In this document: positions 12,541 to 24,500 of the stretch, in pieces | Position numbering within the stretch: the stretch's first letter is position 1 | Layout: each line of letters starts with the position of its first letter | Origin: Nyssa sinensis | Lineage: Eukaryota; Streptophyta; Magnoliopsida; Cornales; Nyssaceae | Direction: 5' to 3' | NCBI GenBank assembly: GCA_008638375.1 | Contig: CM018052.1 | Span: 28,478,045 to 28,542,044, forward strand | Length of the DNA: 64,000 nt | Program-made: the position numbers and the translations under genes | Notes under the pieces: generated by a model | Told to the model about the DNA's origin: nothing | Seen by the model: only the letters and a program-made list of their open reading frames with translations | The model's database searches: none

Positions 12541-13339
12541 ATGCCCAACGGATGGCCACTTGGGCTTGAAAACATGAACATTAGACTAAGGGTAGCGGAG
12601 AGCTCACAGGCCGCTGCAGCTGAACCAAACTCGCTACACATGCGCTCAGCCAGTTTCTCCTCAGTCTCATCATCCAACCTCGACACTGAGGTGATCCTTC
12701 TTCACCCTGTTCATTTCTTTATCTATCTATTTCTTTCTTTCGGTTTTTCTCTTTCTCCTTACATATACATATGTGCATGTGCAGAAACTAAAAGAAAGAA
12801 TGACTTCTAATTTTTAGTATTTATCTTTTAAATTATGCTCCAGACAACAAGTTTTCTGTTGAAATGATTTCTTAGTCATTTGGAATATGTTAAGGTCACA
12901 AATAGAGATATAGAAGAATTGAATTTAAAGTTTTCTAAGATAAAAGTATATGTATATGCAGTGAACCATTAAAAATCATTTTTGTAAGCATCAAAAGTCA
13001 TTCATTTGGAGTTGCTCCCAAACATTTCACTAGCTACAAGCTTCACCTCTTGCGCTTAATGCTAACATGTTGCTCTTTTTTCAATGCGAGATCAACCAGT
13101 CCACAGCATCCTTCTTTCAAGACCAGAGCATGTCGCTAGGCCGGCTAATTGGAATTAGACCAGGGTGTAGAGGTGATTTCTACTGCAAGAACACGAATTG
13201 TTTTGAAGAAGATGAGAACACATCCGGGAGAGGATCCTCCGGGGAACATGGAGAAGAAATGACTCGGGGAAAGTGTGTTCCACTATTACTTGGCATCCTA
13301 GAAAAGATGAGCCGAAGTAAAAGCAACACAAGACGATGA
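12541..13339 (+). CDS. At3g17950-like small plant protein, two exons
   Basis: Coding exons 12541-12690 and 13100-13339 join in phase 0 to give 129 residues. The donor is GAG|GTGATC and the acceptor AACCAG|TCC. The N-terminal NGWPLGLENMNIRLRV, the Ser-rich FSSVSSSNLDTE and the post-junction STASFFQDQSMSLGRLIGI block are hallmarks of the plant family typified by At3g17950, whose function is unknown. The C terminus (LLLGILEKMSRSK) is basic. The exon is open upstream to a good acceptor at 12531 (Asp-His-Glu precede the Met), so the true start could lie in an earlier exon; the ATG at 12541 is the minimal choice. No transmembrane segment is evident. The 3' untranslated region probably runs to about 13550. 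Confidence 0.75.
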
Positions 13340-13741
13340 AAGTTTGACAGTAAAGCCTGTCACAAGTTTGTTCAATGCACACCAGAGGAATAAACCATCC
13401 ATGACATGTATCAATTCTGTTAGATTTTGTAGTTTTTACATATTATTCACTGTAATTTCACTCTTGCTGATTCTGAATGACTTTTGGGTAATGAACATTG
13501 TTCCAAAATTTGGAAGTCTAAATAAACTAGAAAGCTGAGGCGATTTTATTGAAATTTTACTAATTCATTACTGATTACAAGTCTCTCTAATTGCAAGTTT
13601 TGTAAAATCATGCACTTACAAAAGGTTGTTAAAGGAGTTACTTAAAACATTCACTTGATGAATCTACACAAGGTCTAGTATTTTTTGAGAAGGCAATGTA
13701 TGAAAAATAATTGTGTTGCAATGTTTACTGAAAGCTGAGGC

Positions 13742-13830
13742 GAGCTTTGGCACAACGGTAAGGTAGTTCCATTGTGACTGGGAGATCACAGGTTTTACAT
13801 CTGAACATTTTCAGACTCTGCAGTAACACG
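13742..13830 (+). mobile_element. 5' fragment of an Au-like SINE
   Basis: The sequence GAGCTTTGGCACAACGGTAAGG followed by TCCATTGTGACTGGGAGATCACAGG matches, from memory, the tRNA-derived head of the plant Au SINE family. It has an A-box-like stretch (TTGGCACAACGGTAAGG) and a decayed B box (GGTTTTACATCTG in place of GGTTCGAATCC). The 3' part usual for the family is not recognisable. The copy is too worn to be transcribed by RNA polymerase III. Confidence 0.65.
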
Positions 13831-15579
13831 AGTCTCGTGCATTGAGTTTGTCCTTTTATATTTGCCGAAAGCATAACCACTTTGCTATTGGGTTGCACTA
13901 TTTATTTTTCATTCTTGCTTTTAGCACCTTAGAAAGCCAACACGGACCTTTATTTGACAACATTTGGTTGAGGTCTCATTATCATGATTACTATCTTGAA
14001 AAATTCCTGTTAACTTCGACAAATCAACCCTCCAACACAATACCATTCAATTATATACACCTTGATATGATAGATTTTGAATTCCTTTCATGTTGAAGGT
14101 GCAAATTAGGTAGCCTAACTTAATAGTCTTTATGTAATTGTAACCACACCTAAAATTGAATTCTCCCTTCTTCCAAGTTGGGAGAGTATGTGGGGGTGAA
14201 GTATAAGGTTTATAAAAGTTTTAAGTCTCACAAAGGAAGTTCCATAGACACATAATTACAAGAAAAAATCTATTCTATAAATTTTGTAAATTCTATTAGT
14301 AAAGTTATCTTCCAAATTATTTTAATTTTTTATTAGTATTTGTTTACATGAAACACAAGATGTGAAATAATTTCATTGTAATGTCTAGTTTATAGTTTTT
14401 GTAAATTTCATTAGTAGAATTATGTTTCAAATTTTCTATTGCTCCTCTAACATTTCGAAAAGTAAAAAAGAATAAATTTTTTTACATTAATTAAAAAAAT
14501 TTTAAAAAAAATTATCATTTAAATTTATGGATTTAAGCCTTAAATTGTCTTGGGCAGATCTTGTGTTAAAGCATGAAACATTTGAAACAAAATTGAACAC
14601 TAAACTGTTGTTACACAATGCATTAATAGTTAAATCCATTTGTGAGTGAAGCCATAGCAATGCAATATTTCTTGCAAAAAGTTCCATAATCCCCATAATC
14701 AATATCTAGAGTATCCAATTAATTTCTAAAATCAAGGTTAGTTATGTATCTTTGATCAATATATAAACTACATTATTTGCCTTCTATTTTAAGAAAATCA
14801 AACAGCTTTATTTAATTTGAACATGTATCCAAGAGGTTAGTAGTAATCTAGAATCACTATAGCCAATAATATAGCTTCATATTCAAACTTGTAAAGAGAA
14901 TAGGACAGGAAGATCACTGCTATAATTTAAGTATCCTAGTCTAACAGCAGAAATCTCTTAAATAAAATGAATTTGGGTAACAAATCTAAATAATTGAGAT
15001 AATCTTTTTTTTTTTTTAAATTATCCTAAATCAAATAAAATAGTGTAACGAATCTAACTAATTGAGATAAAAAAATTTTGAATTGAGTTGAGTTGAATAC
15101 AAATACTTAGGCATGTAAATAGATCAGATATGAATTGGATTAGGCATGATCTCAATCCGATCCGTTAAAAAATATTTTATTTGATTTAATAATTCGACAG
15201 ATTACTTAATGATTGATCCATATCTAAATTTAAATTTATTAACTATTGAATAATCTGATCAGACAAATGAAATTCGACCAAAAAAATACTCAAATAATAT
15301 AAAATTGTACATATAAAATTATCCACCCCTAAAAATTTATCATATATATTTAACATATTATATTATTTATATTATACATTATAAATATATTGGATCAAAT
15401 TTTTAATGAATTGGATCATGTAAATTTATATCTAGTTTATTTAATAAATATTTTTATTGAATTCAAGTTTAATTTAGATCGAATCACGGATCAAAAAATA
15501 CAATTCATCTCTGTTTAAACAAATAAAATTCATATCAAAATTTGGCCCATTGACAAGTTAAAGAGAGCCAAAGTTAATA
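13831..15579. other. AT-rich intergenic DNA
   Basis: No gene or clear element. The stretch from about 15110 to 15340 ends in TAAAATTATCCACCCCTAA and may be another worn hAT-type MITE, but no matching left end was found. Confidence 0.4.
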
Positions 15580-15907
15580 GAATTAATTACACTTATTTTG
15601 CTTGTGATTTTTTATAATTGCATATACTTCTTCTAGAGTTTCTGAAATTACATTGTTCTCTTGTCAGATTTCTCTCCCAAACAGCATTAACAGAAGTTAT
15701 TAATTTACAAATTTACTCCCAAATTTAATAACATATTTTTAATAAAAAAAAATCAATTTTTCTTTAATAAGGGAGTTTGAGGTTGTGGTTGGAGAAGACA
15801 GCCGATGAAGGGGTACGGTAAATACAGGATGGCAAGGGTTTAACTGCCAACAACAGTGAGAGAGTTGGCGTTGCACCGCTAGAGTGAGTTGCCAATAATA
15901 ATAATAT

Positions 15908-17355
15908 GAGATAATTACACTTACCTCCCCTAAGGTTTCTGACAATTGCAGAAACTTTCCATATACTTTCTGAAATAACATTGTCCCCTTGTCAGACCTG
16001 TCCCCTAAACGTTGTTAACAGAATCTGTTCATTTACTATTTTACCCCTTATATTTTAATAATTATTTTAAAGTGAAAAATTCTCTTCCCTTTCATCTTTC
16101 TTCCTCTCTCATATTTACTTTACCCTATGTCACTTCTCTCTCTCAATTTCTCTGCCCTAACCTTGTATCACTCCTCCTATTTTACGCCCGAGGGCTATTT
16201 GGCCTCATCGACCACCGTGACCTTGAGACCATTGGCCGCTACGACTTCAACGAGCAGATCCGGTCCACTATGATCACACACCCAAAGCTTGATCCAGTGT
16301 CCGGCGAGCCATATCTCAAGTATTTCCGATTCGCTCCGGACGTCGAAATACCTGTGAAACCCCAAATTGATTAATGTCGAAAAGAAAAAGCAAACGAGGT
16401 GGATCGACTTGGGCACATATAGAGAGAGAGAAGAAAGATCACGGAACCGATTCGTGCGAAGTTTCAAATCGCACAACTGAGTCGAATCAGTTGACGAGTC
16501 GCAAAGAAGCAGAAGACATTGACTGAAACCAACAATGAACAATCTTGGCCCCTTTTCAATCCAAAAACAGAATGATCATCTCTGTGCTTTTGCACTCAAA
16601 ATACCCTTCTTAGGCAAGAAGCATAGAACAGCAGCAATTCAAAGGAAAATATAGTTGAAGGGAGAGAGAGATGGCAATTCTAAAAGGGTCAAACAATAAT
16701 TTCTCAATAAACAACACGAGTCTTAAGAACATAGTGGTTTTGATATAAACTTCTTTGATATAGATATAGATATGATATCCCAAAAATCAAAATATATGGC
16801 AAACTCCACTGTTGAAAAACCCAATTAATCAAAGAACCAAGAACATATACATATAAAGGAATGGTGAAATCTAACCAAAGGCAATTTTCATTGACCCATC
16901 AAAGCTTTCAAAACACATTCTGATGCCGTATATAGAATATTCTAGTGAGAGAGAGTGGATTGGTCCTCAGAGCTTGAGAGACCAAGAATAGAATTGAAAA
17001 AACAGATTGATTGAAAGAAGAGAGGAATTTGGGTTGTAGAGAGAGAGAGAGGAATTTGGGTTTATGAGAGAGAGAAGATGGTAGAAGAAATTGTCTTTTT
17101 TTAATTAAAAAAAATATTATTAAAGTGAGGGTAGTTTTGTCATTTAACCATGACTTGTAAGGGGTAAAATTGATATTTAGACAAAAAAAAAATTACTTAC
17201 ATCATCAAATAGCGTTAGGTCAATTAACTATCATTGACGGTAGGGGGAAGCTGTTATAAACATTGAAACCAGAAGAGAGACAGTGTTATCTCAGAAAATA
17301 TAGAAGATGTTTCTACAATTGTCAAAATCTCAAGAAAAGTAAATGTAATTTACCC
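15908..17355. mobile_element. inner Pack-MULE carrying an NCED fragment
   Basis: Left end GAGATAATTACACTTACC; right end reverse complemented GGGTAAATTACATTTAC. The perfect 9-bp duplication TAATAATAT lies at 15899-15907 and 17356-17364. The arms continue inward as TTTCTGACAATTGCAGAAAC versus TTTTGACAATTGTAGAAAC, and CTTTCTGAAATAACATTGTC versus TTTTCTGAGATAACACTGTC, for about 130-150 bases. It is inserted inside the element at 15580-17688, which belongs to the same family. It encodes no transposase. Inside is a GC-rich host gene fragment (16187-16374) followed by GA-rich non-coding sequence. Confidence 0.85.
16187..16374 (+). pseudogene. captured fragment of 9-cis-epoxycarotenoid dioxygenase (NCED)
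   Basis: The translation includes [19 protein letters not shown], then [10 protein letters not shown], then [11 protein letters not shown] and DVEIP, then a stop at 16372-16374. NCED enzymes cleave 9-cis-epoxycarotenoids in plastids to make the abscisic acid precursor xanthoxin. In the family, DPVSGE is followed by about 11 residues before PYLKYFRF, and a short GxKSP-type stretch separates FSPD from DVEI. Both stretches are missing here without loss of frame. The iron-binding histidines are not in this segment, so it cannot be an enzyme. It has about 50 percent GC against about 30 percent around it. NCED assignment is from recalled family sequence. Confidence 0.75.
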
Positions 17356-17903
17356 TAATAATATTTGTATAATTAAGGACGCACCTTAATTGCAGCTAAG
17401 AATTGCCCTTTTGCAAGAAAAAGAGAGCTGCGAGATTTGAAAGGAAAAGAGAGTTTCAAAGAGCATTTGGGAAGAAAATGATAAATTTGTCTTTTTTATA
17501 TAATTTTGTATAAATTAAGTATTTTAAAATAATTTTTTAGCTTAACATTAACAACTTTCATAACAATAACCTGAAGGAAGAATTGTAATTATAACTCAAA
17601 GTAAAAGAGAAATAATGTAAATTTAAAAACTATAAAAAAAAATATTTACAATTATTAGAAATCGTAGAAAAAAAAGTGTGATTAACCCAAGTTAATAATA
17701 GAATTGAATTGGAATATTTTCCTAAAAAAGAAATCGAGCCTCAAACACAACAAAGCCACGCGTATACATTCTGTGACTAGAGGCGGAAGCTTTCTGTACG
17801 AGGAGATATACGCAAGACCTCTTAGCCCCAAGCCTTACCAAAACCCAAAACCCCAAGACCGTCCAAACCAAAACTCTCCGCGACTTCTGCAACCCAAACA
17901 ACC

Positions 17904-18283
17904 ATGTCAGCCGTCGCCTCCGCCGCCAGATCTTTCCTCCGCTCAACAGCAGCCCGAAGCGCGGCAGCGAGACTTTCCGCCGGAGCTAAATCCAAACCCG
18001 CGCAGTCTCCCTTTCGCATCTCGACACAGAAACCACTCTCTGCTCGCATTTTCAGGTCCATCATAGTACATATACTCTTATCGATTATACTTATTTATAG
18101 TTAATAAGGAAAATTGTTTGGTTAGTTAACGTTATTTAAATGCTCTATTCTGTATGTGAAACAGATCACCGGTTGAGATGAGCTGCATCGAATCGATGCT
18201 TCCATTTCACACCGCCACTGCCTCCGCATTGCTCACTTCAATGCTCTCCGTCACTCCCCGGAGCTACGGCTGGACCCTTGAAG
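17904..18283 (+). CDS. NFD6-like organellar protein, exons 1 and 2
   Basis: Exon 1 is 17904-18055, exon 2 is 18165-18283; the junction splits an Arg codon (AG|A). The N terminus ([19 protein letters not shown]...) is Arg/Ser/Ala-rich without acids, a mitochondrial or plastid targeting peptide. Exon 2 encodes [20 protein letters not shown] then ALLTSMLSV and SYGWTLE. That core is diagnostic of the plant NUCLEAR FUSION DEFECTIVE 6 family of small organellar proteins; Arabidopsis NFD6 is needed for polar nuclear fusion in the female gametophyte. Exon 2 ends one base into a codon at a GTATTA donor. The last exon in this family is tiny. The best candidate acceptor is the pyrimidine-rich tract ending TATTGTAG at 27388, which would add Asp-Gly and a stop. 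Another at 28249 would add Gly and a stop. The protein would be about 92 residues. Confidence 0.8.
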
Positions 18284-21207
18284 GTATTATTGCTTAATTC
18301 TGTGTCCGTCGCTGATCTAAGGACATATATCATGCATTATATTTTTAAAATTTTAACAATTTTGTTGATTATGGAGTTGTTCATTTGATAATTTTTGATG
18401 GACTTTTTTTTTTTTTGGTCTTGTACATAATATGTGGTGGATCTTGCTTTCGTTTCTTTTTTCTGAATTTACTGGCTTCCATTAAATGGCTAGATTTCTG
18501 CTGTTAGGTAGTTGGTCATCAAGGTCATAATTTTAGCATGGAGGAATGTTTCTGGTCTTCCAATAATTTTAGAAATTTAAGATGAACTCGCTAGAATAAA
18601 GTATATGCCAATACACCTTATCAAACATCATATATGTAAATTACCTTTCAGCCCTAATTTTTGTTTGCCCATGATTCAAAATCTCTCGAACGTAACCTAA
18701 GAAAATTCTAATAAAAAGGAATAAATTTTGCAGCCATATTTTATTGGACTCAAATCAATTTAACAAAATCTTACTGTAGTTTTTTGAGGTCATTAGATGT
18801 ATCTCATATTTTCTGTTCTGCTCTATATATGGCCATGCTTTTTTGGTCAATCTTAGGCCCTAATATCTTTTCTTATACGTCACAGTGGATTCTTTACCCC
18901 ACATCCGTTGTTCTTAGAACATCTTTGATATGATCACTTTGATTGCCCGCATCTCATGCAGAGACGTAGCACTTAGTGGAGGGGCAACGTGTGACTCGGT
19001 CAAGTTGGTTTTAGCTGTTAGTGGGTTATGCTCTGTTTTACTCTGTTTTATTTGTTTTAGTACGTTAGTGGCAAGTGGTTGCCTTTTTTGTTCCTACTCT
19101 TTAGCATTGTTGTTATTACTTTCTACCAGTTGTAAGGCTATATATATATAGTCAATATTAGTGGAATAGGGGATTATCAGTTATAAACCCAAAAGAATTC
19201 TGTTCTTTACCTCTCTCAACCCTCTGCTCCTTCTGTAAACCAAATTAACTCTTATCAATCTTCAACTTGAACATATGACTCATTCTATTATTTTTTATAT
19301 AATTTTATAAGTTGAACATATGACTCCTTGATTGCATAACTTGGTTTTTGCCTAAACATAGTATCTAACCTTCTTCTCATATCATTTACAATGTGCCTGC
19401 TCTCACAAATGCTTTTATTTTTTAAGTTCATTCTTTCTTCTCTAGGTACTCATCCATCTCACTTCCTTAATTTGGATTGCTTTTTTTAAGCATTTATCCC
19501 AGAAACCACTTCTGTTTCTAGCTTCTTCTTGTTTTGGGGGAAAGAAAAAACACACTTCAAGAAATCTGTTATTCTAGAGGAAAATATGAAGTTTAGGAAA
19601 TCCCACCATGGAACAATTTGTTTTGATGAGGCTTGGTCGGAAGTGACTCTTTTGTGCCATTACACACAAAGTGAAATTCCGTGCCTTTTTCGTATTTTGA
19701 CCCATCCTTGAAACTTCATAGAATTTTCAGATTAATTTTTTTTCCTATTCTCCAGCTTGTCCCTTTCCCTATAAAGTTTGTCCCCAACAATTCTAGATTA
19801 TTATCTTATTGACAGGGATCTTACTCCTTTTCCCCAACTTTGTGCACTCTTCCCATTCCGGTAACTGTAGTCCCATGTCTCTCTCTCTCTCTCTCTATCT
19901 CTCTCATACTCACACAATAAAAGAATGCATATTCGTTTTCCTCTTGTAGGGAAAACAAAACTAGATGAAGACCATGCAACCAAAGACGGAGTTACATTTA
20001 TTTTAATGAAGTTTTAAAAATATTGGCAAATCTTCTCTTCTGTAGATTTTGTGAGAGAACTGTATTTTGAGAATAGATGAGTAATGAATGTACAGTTGAA
20101 CACTGTGTTCGGTAATTTATGAAGTTAGGGAAAGACAACCAAATTTTATGGAATTTTTTTTAAGGGATCCTCTCAGTCATTTCAGGTACTACTTGTGTTG
20201 TATATATATTAGTTGCATTTAACAAGGTTCCCTTCATTTCATGGGAAGTTATAGAAGATTATTGTAATCCTGTGGATTTCCAGGCAAAGCTAATAATGAT
20301 ATTAAATTGTGAGTGCCCAGGAATTAGGATCTCCCACTGCTTGTTGTAAAACTTCAAGATGTAAGCCAGGTTATTAGCTGCTAGTGATGCACTGACTCTT
20401 AATGGCCAAACATTATACCATTTAGTCTTCCTTTGTTTTTGGCAAATACATTTTTCTTTTTTTTCTTTCAGTATCTTAAGCTTTTAACTTCCAGTTACAG
20501 TGAGAGTTCCATTGGAAAATGAAACTCCTTCCCTTTCATTTCATTCTGTGGAATTTTGACTTCATATAACAAAAACTAAAAGAGAGTTTTGTTATGTGCT
20601 GGTTTTTCAATCCCCTCTGTCTACTAAATTATAGTGTTATCTCGCTATAAGCTGATTTTTTTATGCATATTTATAATAGCTGAAGGGAAACTATGAACTG
20701 TGACAAATAAGACATGTATTAGTTGTTCGATTTAAGATTAGTCTAAAATCAATCTATTGCAAAATTTTCATTTATTGCAATTTTTTTCCCCTAATTATGC
20801 GTAGTTTTTTCTTTGTTTAATTTTTGGGCAAACGCAAAGATACATGACGCAAATGAACCCCACAAGAGGTGCTGCTTAGAGGGTATTGTCCATCTACTTC
20901 TTTGTTCTTTGATAAAAAATCTCCAGTTCCCTACAGCCTTGATATAAGTTTTGTCAAAAGTGCTTGTTAGAGTAGCACAAGAATCATGCTTCTTTAATCA
21001 ATTAAAAAGCGTATTCTATCAAGAAGCAGATTTTGACAACAGTTCTTCAATAAGAAGAGTTGTAGAAAAGTAACTTTTTTTCTATATTTCTTTAGGGATC
21101 CTGCTTCTAATCATTGTAGCATGATGATTAGTGGGATCTTGGATGTACTTCTTCCAAGAGTGCTTTATATATTCATAATGTGCATGGATGAACATGATGC
21201 CCTTTGT

Positions 21208-21238
<31 letters not shown>

Positions 21239-21581
21239 GACCCCACGCATAATCTTGGTTTTTGAATAGTGATTGCACGTTTTTCTGAATTTGCAAATGC
21301 TTAACCTATATATTCACTCCTTCAATTCCTTTTTGGTTGATGTGATTTAACAAATATTTTCAAGTCCTTTTAGTGCTCTTTCATTTGAATCTCGAATGAA
21401 AGATCTCGAATCTCTGTCATTAGCATCCACCAATATAACAAATGGACAACTTCTTTTAGAAGCTGTTATATCTATTATTTTCATTGAATATATATGCCTT
21501 ATCCCTGGATGATAAACTACAACTCACTGTTAATGTGACACAAGTCATTTATACAATGACCATGTATTTTTATTTATTTAT
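18284..21581 (+). other. probable intron 2 of the NFD6-like gene, first part
   Basis: T-rich, intron-like sequence with no coding signal. It contains a CT tract near 19878-19905 and a (CA)n microsatellite at 21212-21238. If the third exon is at 27389, the whole intron is about 9.1 kb and includes the 3.7-kb element at 21582. Confidence 0.45.
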
Positions 21582-24500
21582 GGATAAATTATACTGACCT
21601 CCCATCGGGTTTCTGACAATTGCAGACAGAATTCTTAGGGTTTCTGAAATTACACTGTCCTCCCCTGTCAGGGCTGTTTTTGTAACACTTTCTCTCCTAC
21701 CGCTAGGCTCCGTTACTGAGAAGGCACCTATTGATGACCAACACCATGATATCCAATACTTCCACCCGAAATGCCAACTTGATTACGTCTCATCACAGCC
21801 CCATCAATAATATGTAAGCAATGCAGAACTAGACTTATCACAATTATCAGATAAAGCAAAAGAAAAAAGAAAAAGAAAAAGAAAATCAAACAAAAAAAAC
21901 AATACTAAATTATGAATGCCAAAGCATGAAAGTGGAAACCAGTGGGATAAATTGTGACCCAGTATGCAGTTCATGATCTTTTACAACTATGAATCCAGAA
22001 ACATCAAGGATAACAAATTAAGAAAAAATGGTGACTGTTACACAAATTGAAGTAAGAATATCAAATAATTTTATCAAATAAGATCAGAAATAAAACTTAC
22101 AATGTATATGAATGCATCAAAAGCAAACTAGAACCACAAATTTGCAAATAAAACATAGAGCCAGGTATTTATCTCTCTGGCACTCCACATCCACCATATT
22201 ATAACTTGAACTTATACGGTTCATTATCAGGACTCCCAAATCTTTTTTTGTCTATAACAATAATAAATAGAAGAATGACATTATTAATAAATAGAAATTA
22301 TTAAATTTTCAAGATTGTAAGCTGGATATTGAGAAGGCTTTCGATCATGTTAACTGGAGATTCTTGTTGGGTATGTTGGCCAAGATGGGTTTTTGGGACA
22401 TGTGGAGGAGGTGGATCCTGACGTGTATTTCCACTGTTTCTTTCTCGGTCCTCGTCAACGGATCCCCCGCAGGCTTTTTTCGTTCATCTAGAGGGTTGAG
22501 ACAAGGGGATCCCATATCCCCCCTTCTCTTTGTGATCGCTATGGAGGCTTTGAGCCGCTTCATGTGCAGGGCTGAGGAGGTTGGCCTTATCAAAGGTTTT
22601 CAGGGGGGGCATGTAGGAGAGATGGCATTGTGGTCTCTCATCTTTTGTTTGCCGATGATACCATCATCTTTTACGATCCCACAGTTCGCCAGCGCCGCTT
22701 TATCCGATGCATTCTTGTGTGTTTTGAAGCAGTTTCAGGGCTTAAGATCAACTTGGCTAAGAGCTGCATTTATCCGGTTGGGGCTTTACAGGGGTTGGAT
22801 CTTCTGGCCAGCACCTTAGGCTGCAAAGTGGGATGCTTTCCCTCTTCTTACCTAGGTCTTCCTTTGGGAGCTAGTGCAAGATCAGTTGGGATTTGGGATC
22901 CGGTGGTGGAGAGGTTTCATAGTAAACTCTCAGGATGGAAAGGTCAGCTTCTCTCTAAAGGAGGCAGGCTCACTCTTCTGAAAAGCTCTTTGGCCAATCT
23001 TCCCACCTATTTCATGTCTCTTTTCCCGATCCCGAAGACAGTGAGCAGTAGATTGGAGAAAATTCAAAGAGACTTTCTTTGGGGCCATGAGGGTGATTGC
23101 AGGAAAATTCACTTAGTGGCGTGGGATAAAATTAAGAAACCTCAGTCTCTAGGGGGCTTAGGGGTGAAAGACTTGAGAATCTTCAATACAGCTCTCCTAG
23201 GGAAATGGTTATGGAAGTTTGGTAATAGTGAAAAGGATTTATGGAAGGAGATTATTGTGGCTAAGTATGGGAGAGAGTCTGGGGGCTGGTGTTCGGGCAG
23301 GGTTGAAGGGCCGATGGGTTGTGGGCTTTGGGGTTACATCAGAAGAGATTGGAATCCTTTTAAGGATCGATGTAGGTTTGTCGTTGGGAAGGGGGACAGG
23401 GTGAATTTTTGGGACGATATGTGGAATGGGGATACATCTTTGAAGATGAAATTCCCAAGGCTTTACAGTTTGGCTACAAACAAGTCGGCTCGGGTTAGTG
23501 AGTATGTTGTTCGCACTGGGAATAGGCTTGTTTGGTCTCCTTCTTTTAGAAGAGATTTTTTTGATTGGGAGCTTGAGGAAGTGGGCTCTTTTCTTAGCCA
23601 TATCAATAATTTCCGGGTAGTGGAAGGAAGAGAAGATAAATGGTTATGGAGGCCGGAAAAGCTATCTTTCTCGGTGAGCTCCTTTTACAAGAGTTTGTTC
23701 CCTTCTGAAAACACTCTTTTTCCCTGGAAGCTCACTTGGCATTCAAAGGCCCCCCCAAAGCCTCCTTCTTCGCTTGGGAAGCTTCTTGGAAGGCCATTTT
23801 AACCGCGGACAATATGATGAGGAGGGGATTCTTGATGGCTAGTAGATGTTACTTTTGCAAGAATGATGAAGAAAAAGTGGATCACACCCTCATTCACTGT
23901 TATGTTCCTTGGAGCTGCTGGAACCTCGTTTTCACCATTTTTGGTGTCACGTGGGTCATGCCACATTCTGTCAAAGATCTTCTTTTAGCTTGGGAAGGGT
24001 GCATCCTTCCGAAAGAAATTAAGAGAATTTGGAGATTAACCCCTATCTGTCTTTTGTGGTGTCTGTGGAAAGAGAGAAATATTCGCGTCTTTGAGGATCG
24101 GGAACTCTCTACTCCATTCCTTAAAGATGTTTTTTTGCGTTTACTATTTTTTTGGGTCAAAGAGGCTTTTCGTGTAAATGTTACTTCTTTTGTTGACTTT
24201 TTAGGTTCTTTAAGGCCGATGTAATCTTTCTTGGGTTTTTGCCCTTTTGCCCTTTTAGGGCTTAAAGATTTCCTTAAAGTAGTTGTAGTTAAGGTCTCAA
24301 TCAGACAACTTATGCTATATTTACCACTATGCAATGCGAATTTGGAGTTCTTGATAGAAAACAAATTGAACAAATTCAAGCAGTAGTCTGCTATATACCT
24401 CCAAAGTCCAAAGTATAGAAGAAAAAAAATTCTTCTAACAGGTGGCCGGGAGGGAGGGAGAATGAAAGGAAAGAGAGAGAGAGGGAGAGAAACAGAGTCT

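Larger units (their letters stand above)
15580..17688. mobile_element. outer Mutator-like element with perfect 9-bp target duplication
   Basis: Left end GAATTAATTACACTT; right end reverse complemented GGGTTAATCACACTT. The 9-mer AAGTTAATA flanks it on both sides (15571-15579 and 17689-17697), a perfect duplication of the length typical of Mutator-like elements. The arms are about 150 bases and share GTTTCTGAAATTACATTGTTC-type text with the inner element. Without the nested insertion (15908-17355 plus one 9-bp duplication) it is about 650 bases and has no transposase, so it is non-autonomous. Short GC-richer pieces on either side of the nested copy (about 15780-15895 and 17380-17450) could be captured host sequence of unknown origin. 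Confidence 0.8.

Noticed and set aside
23239..24379. Minus-strand open frames of 120 and 159 residues
   Set aside because: Antisense shadows of the LINE reverse transcriptase region.
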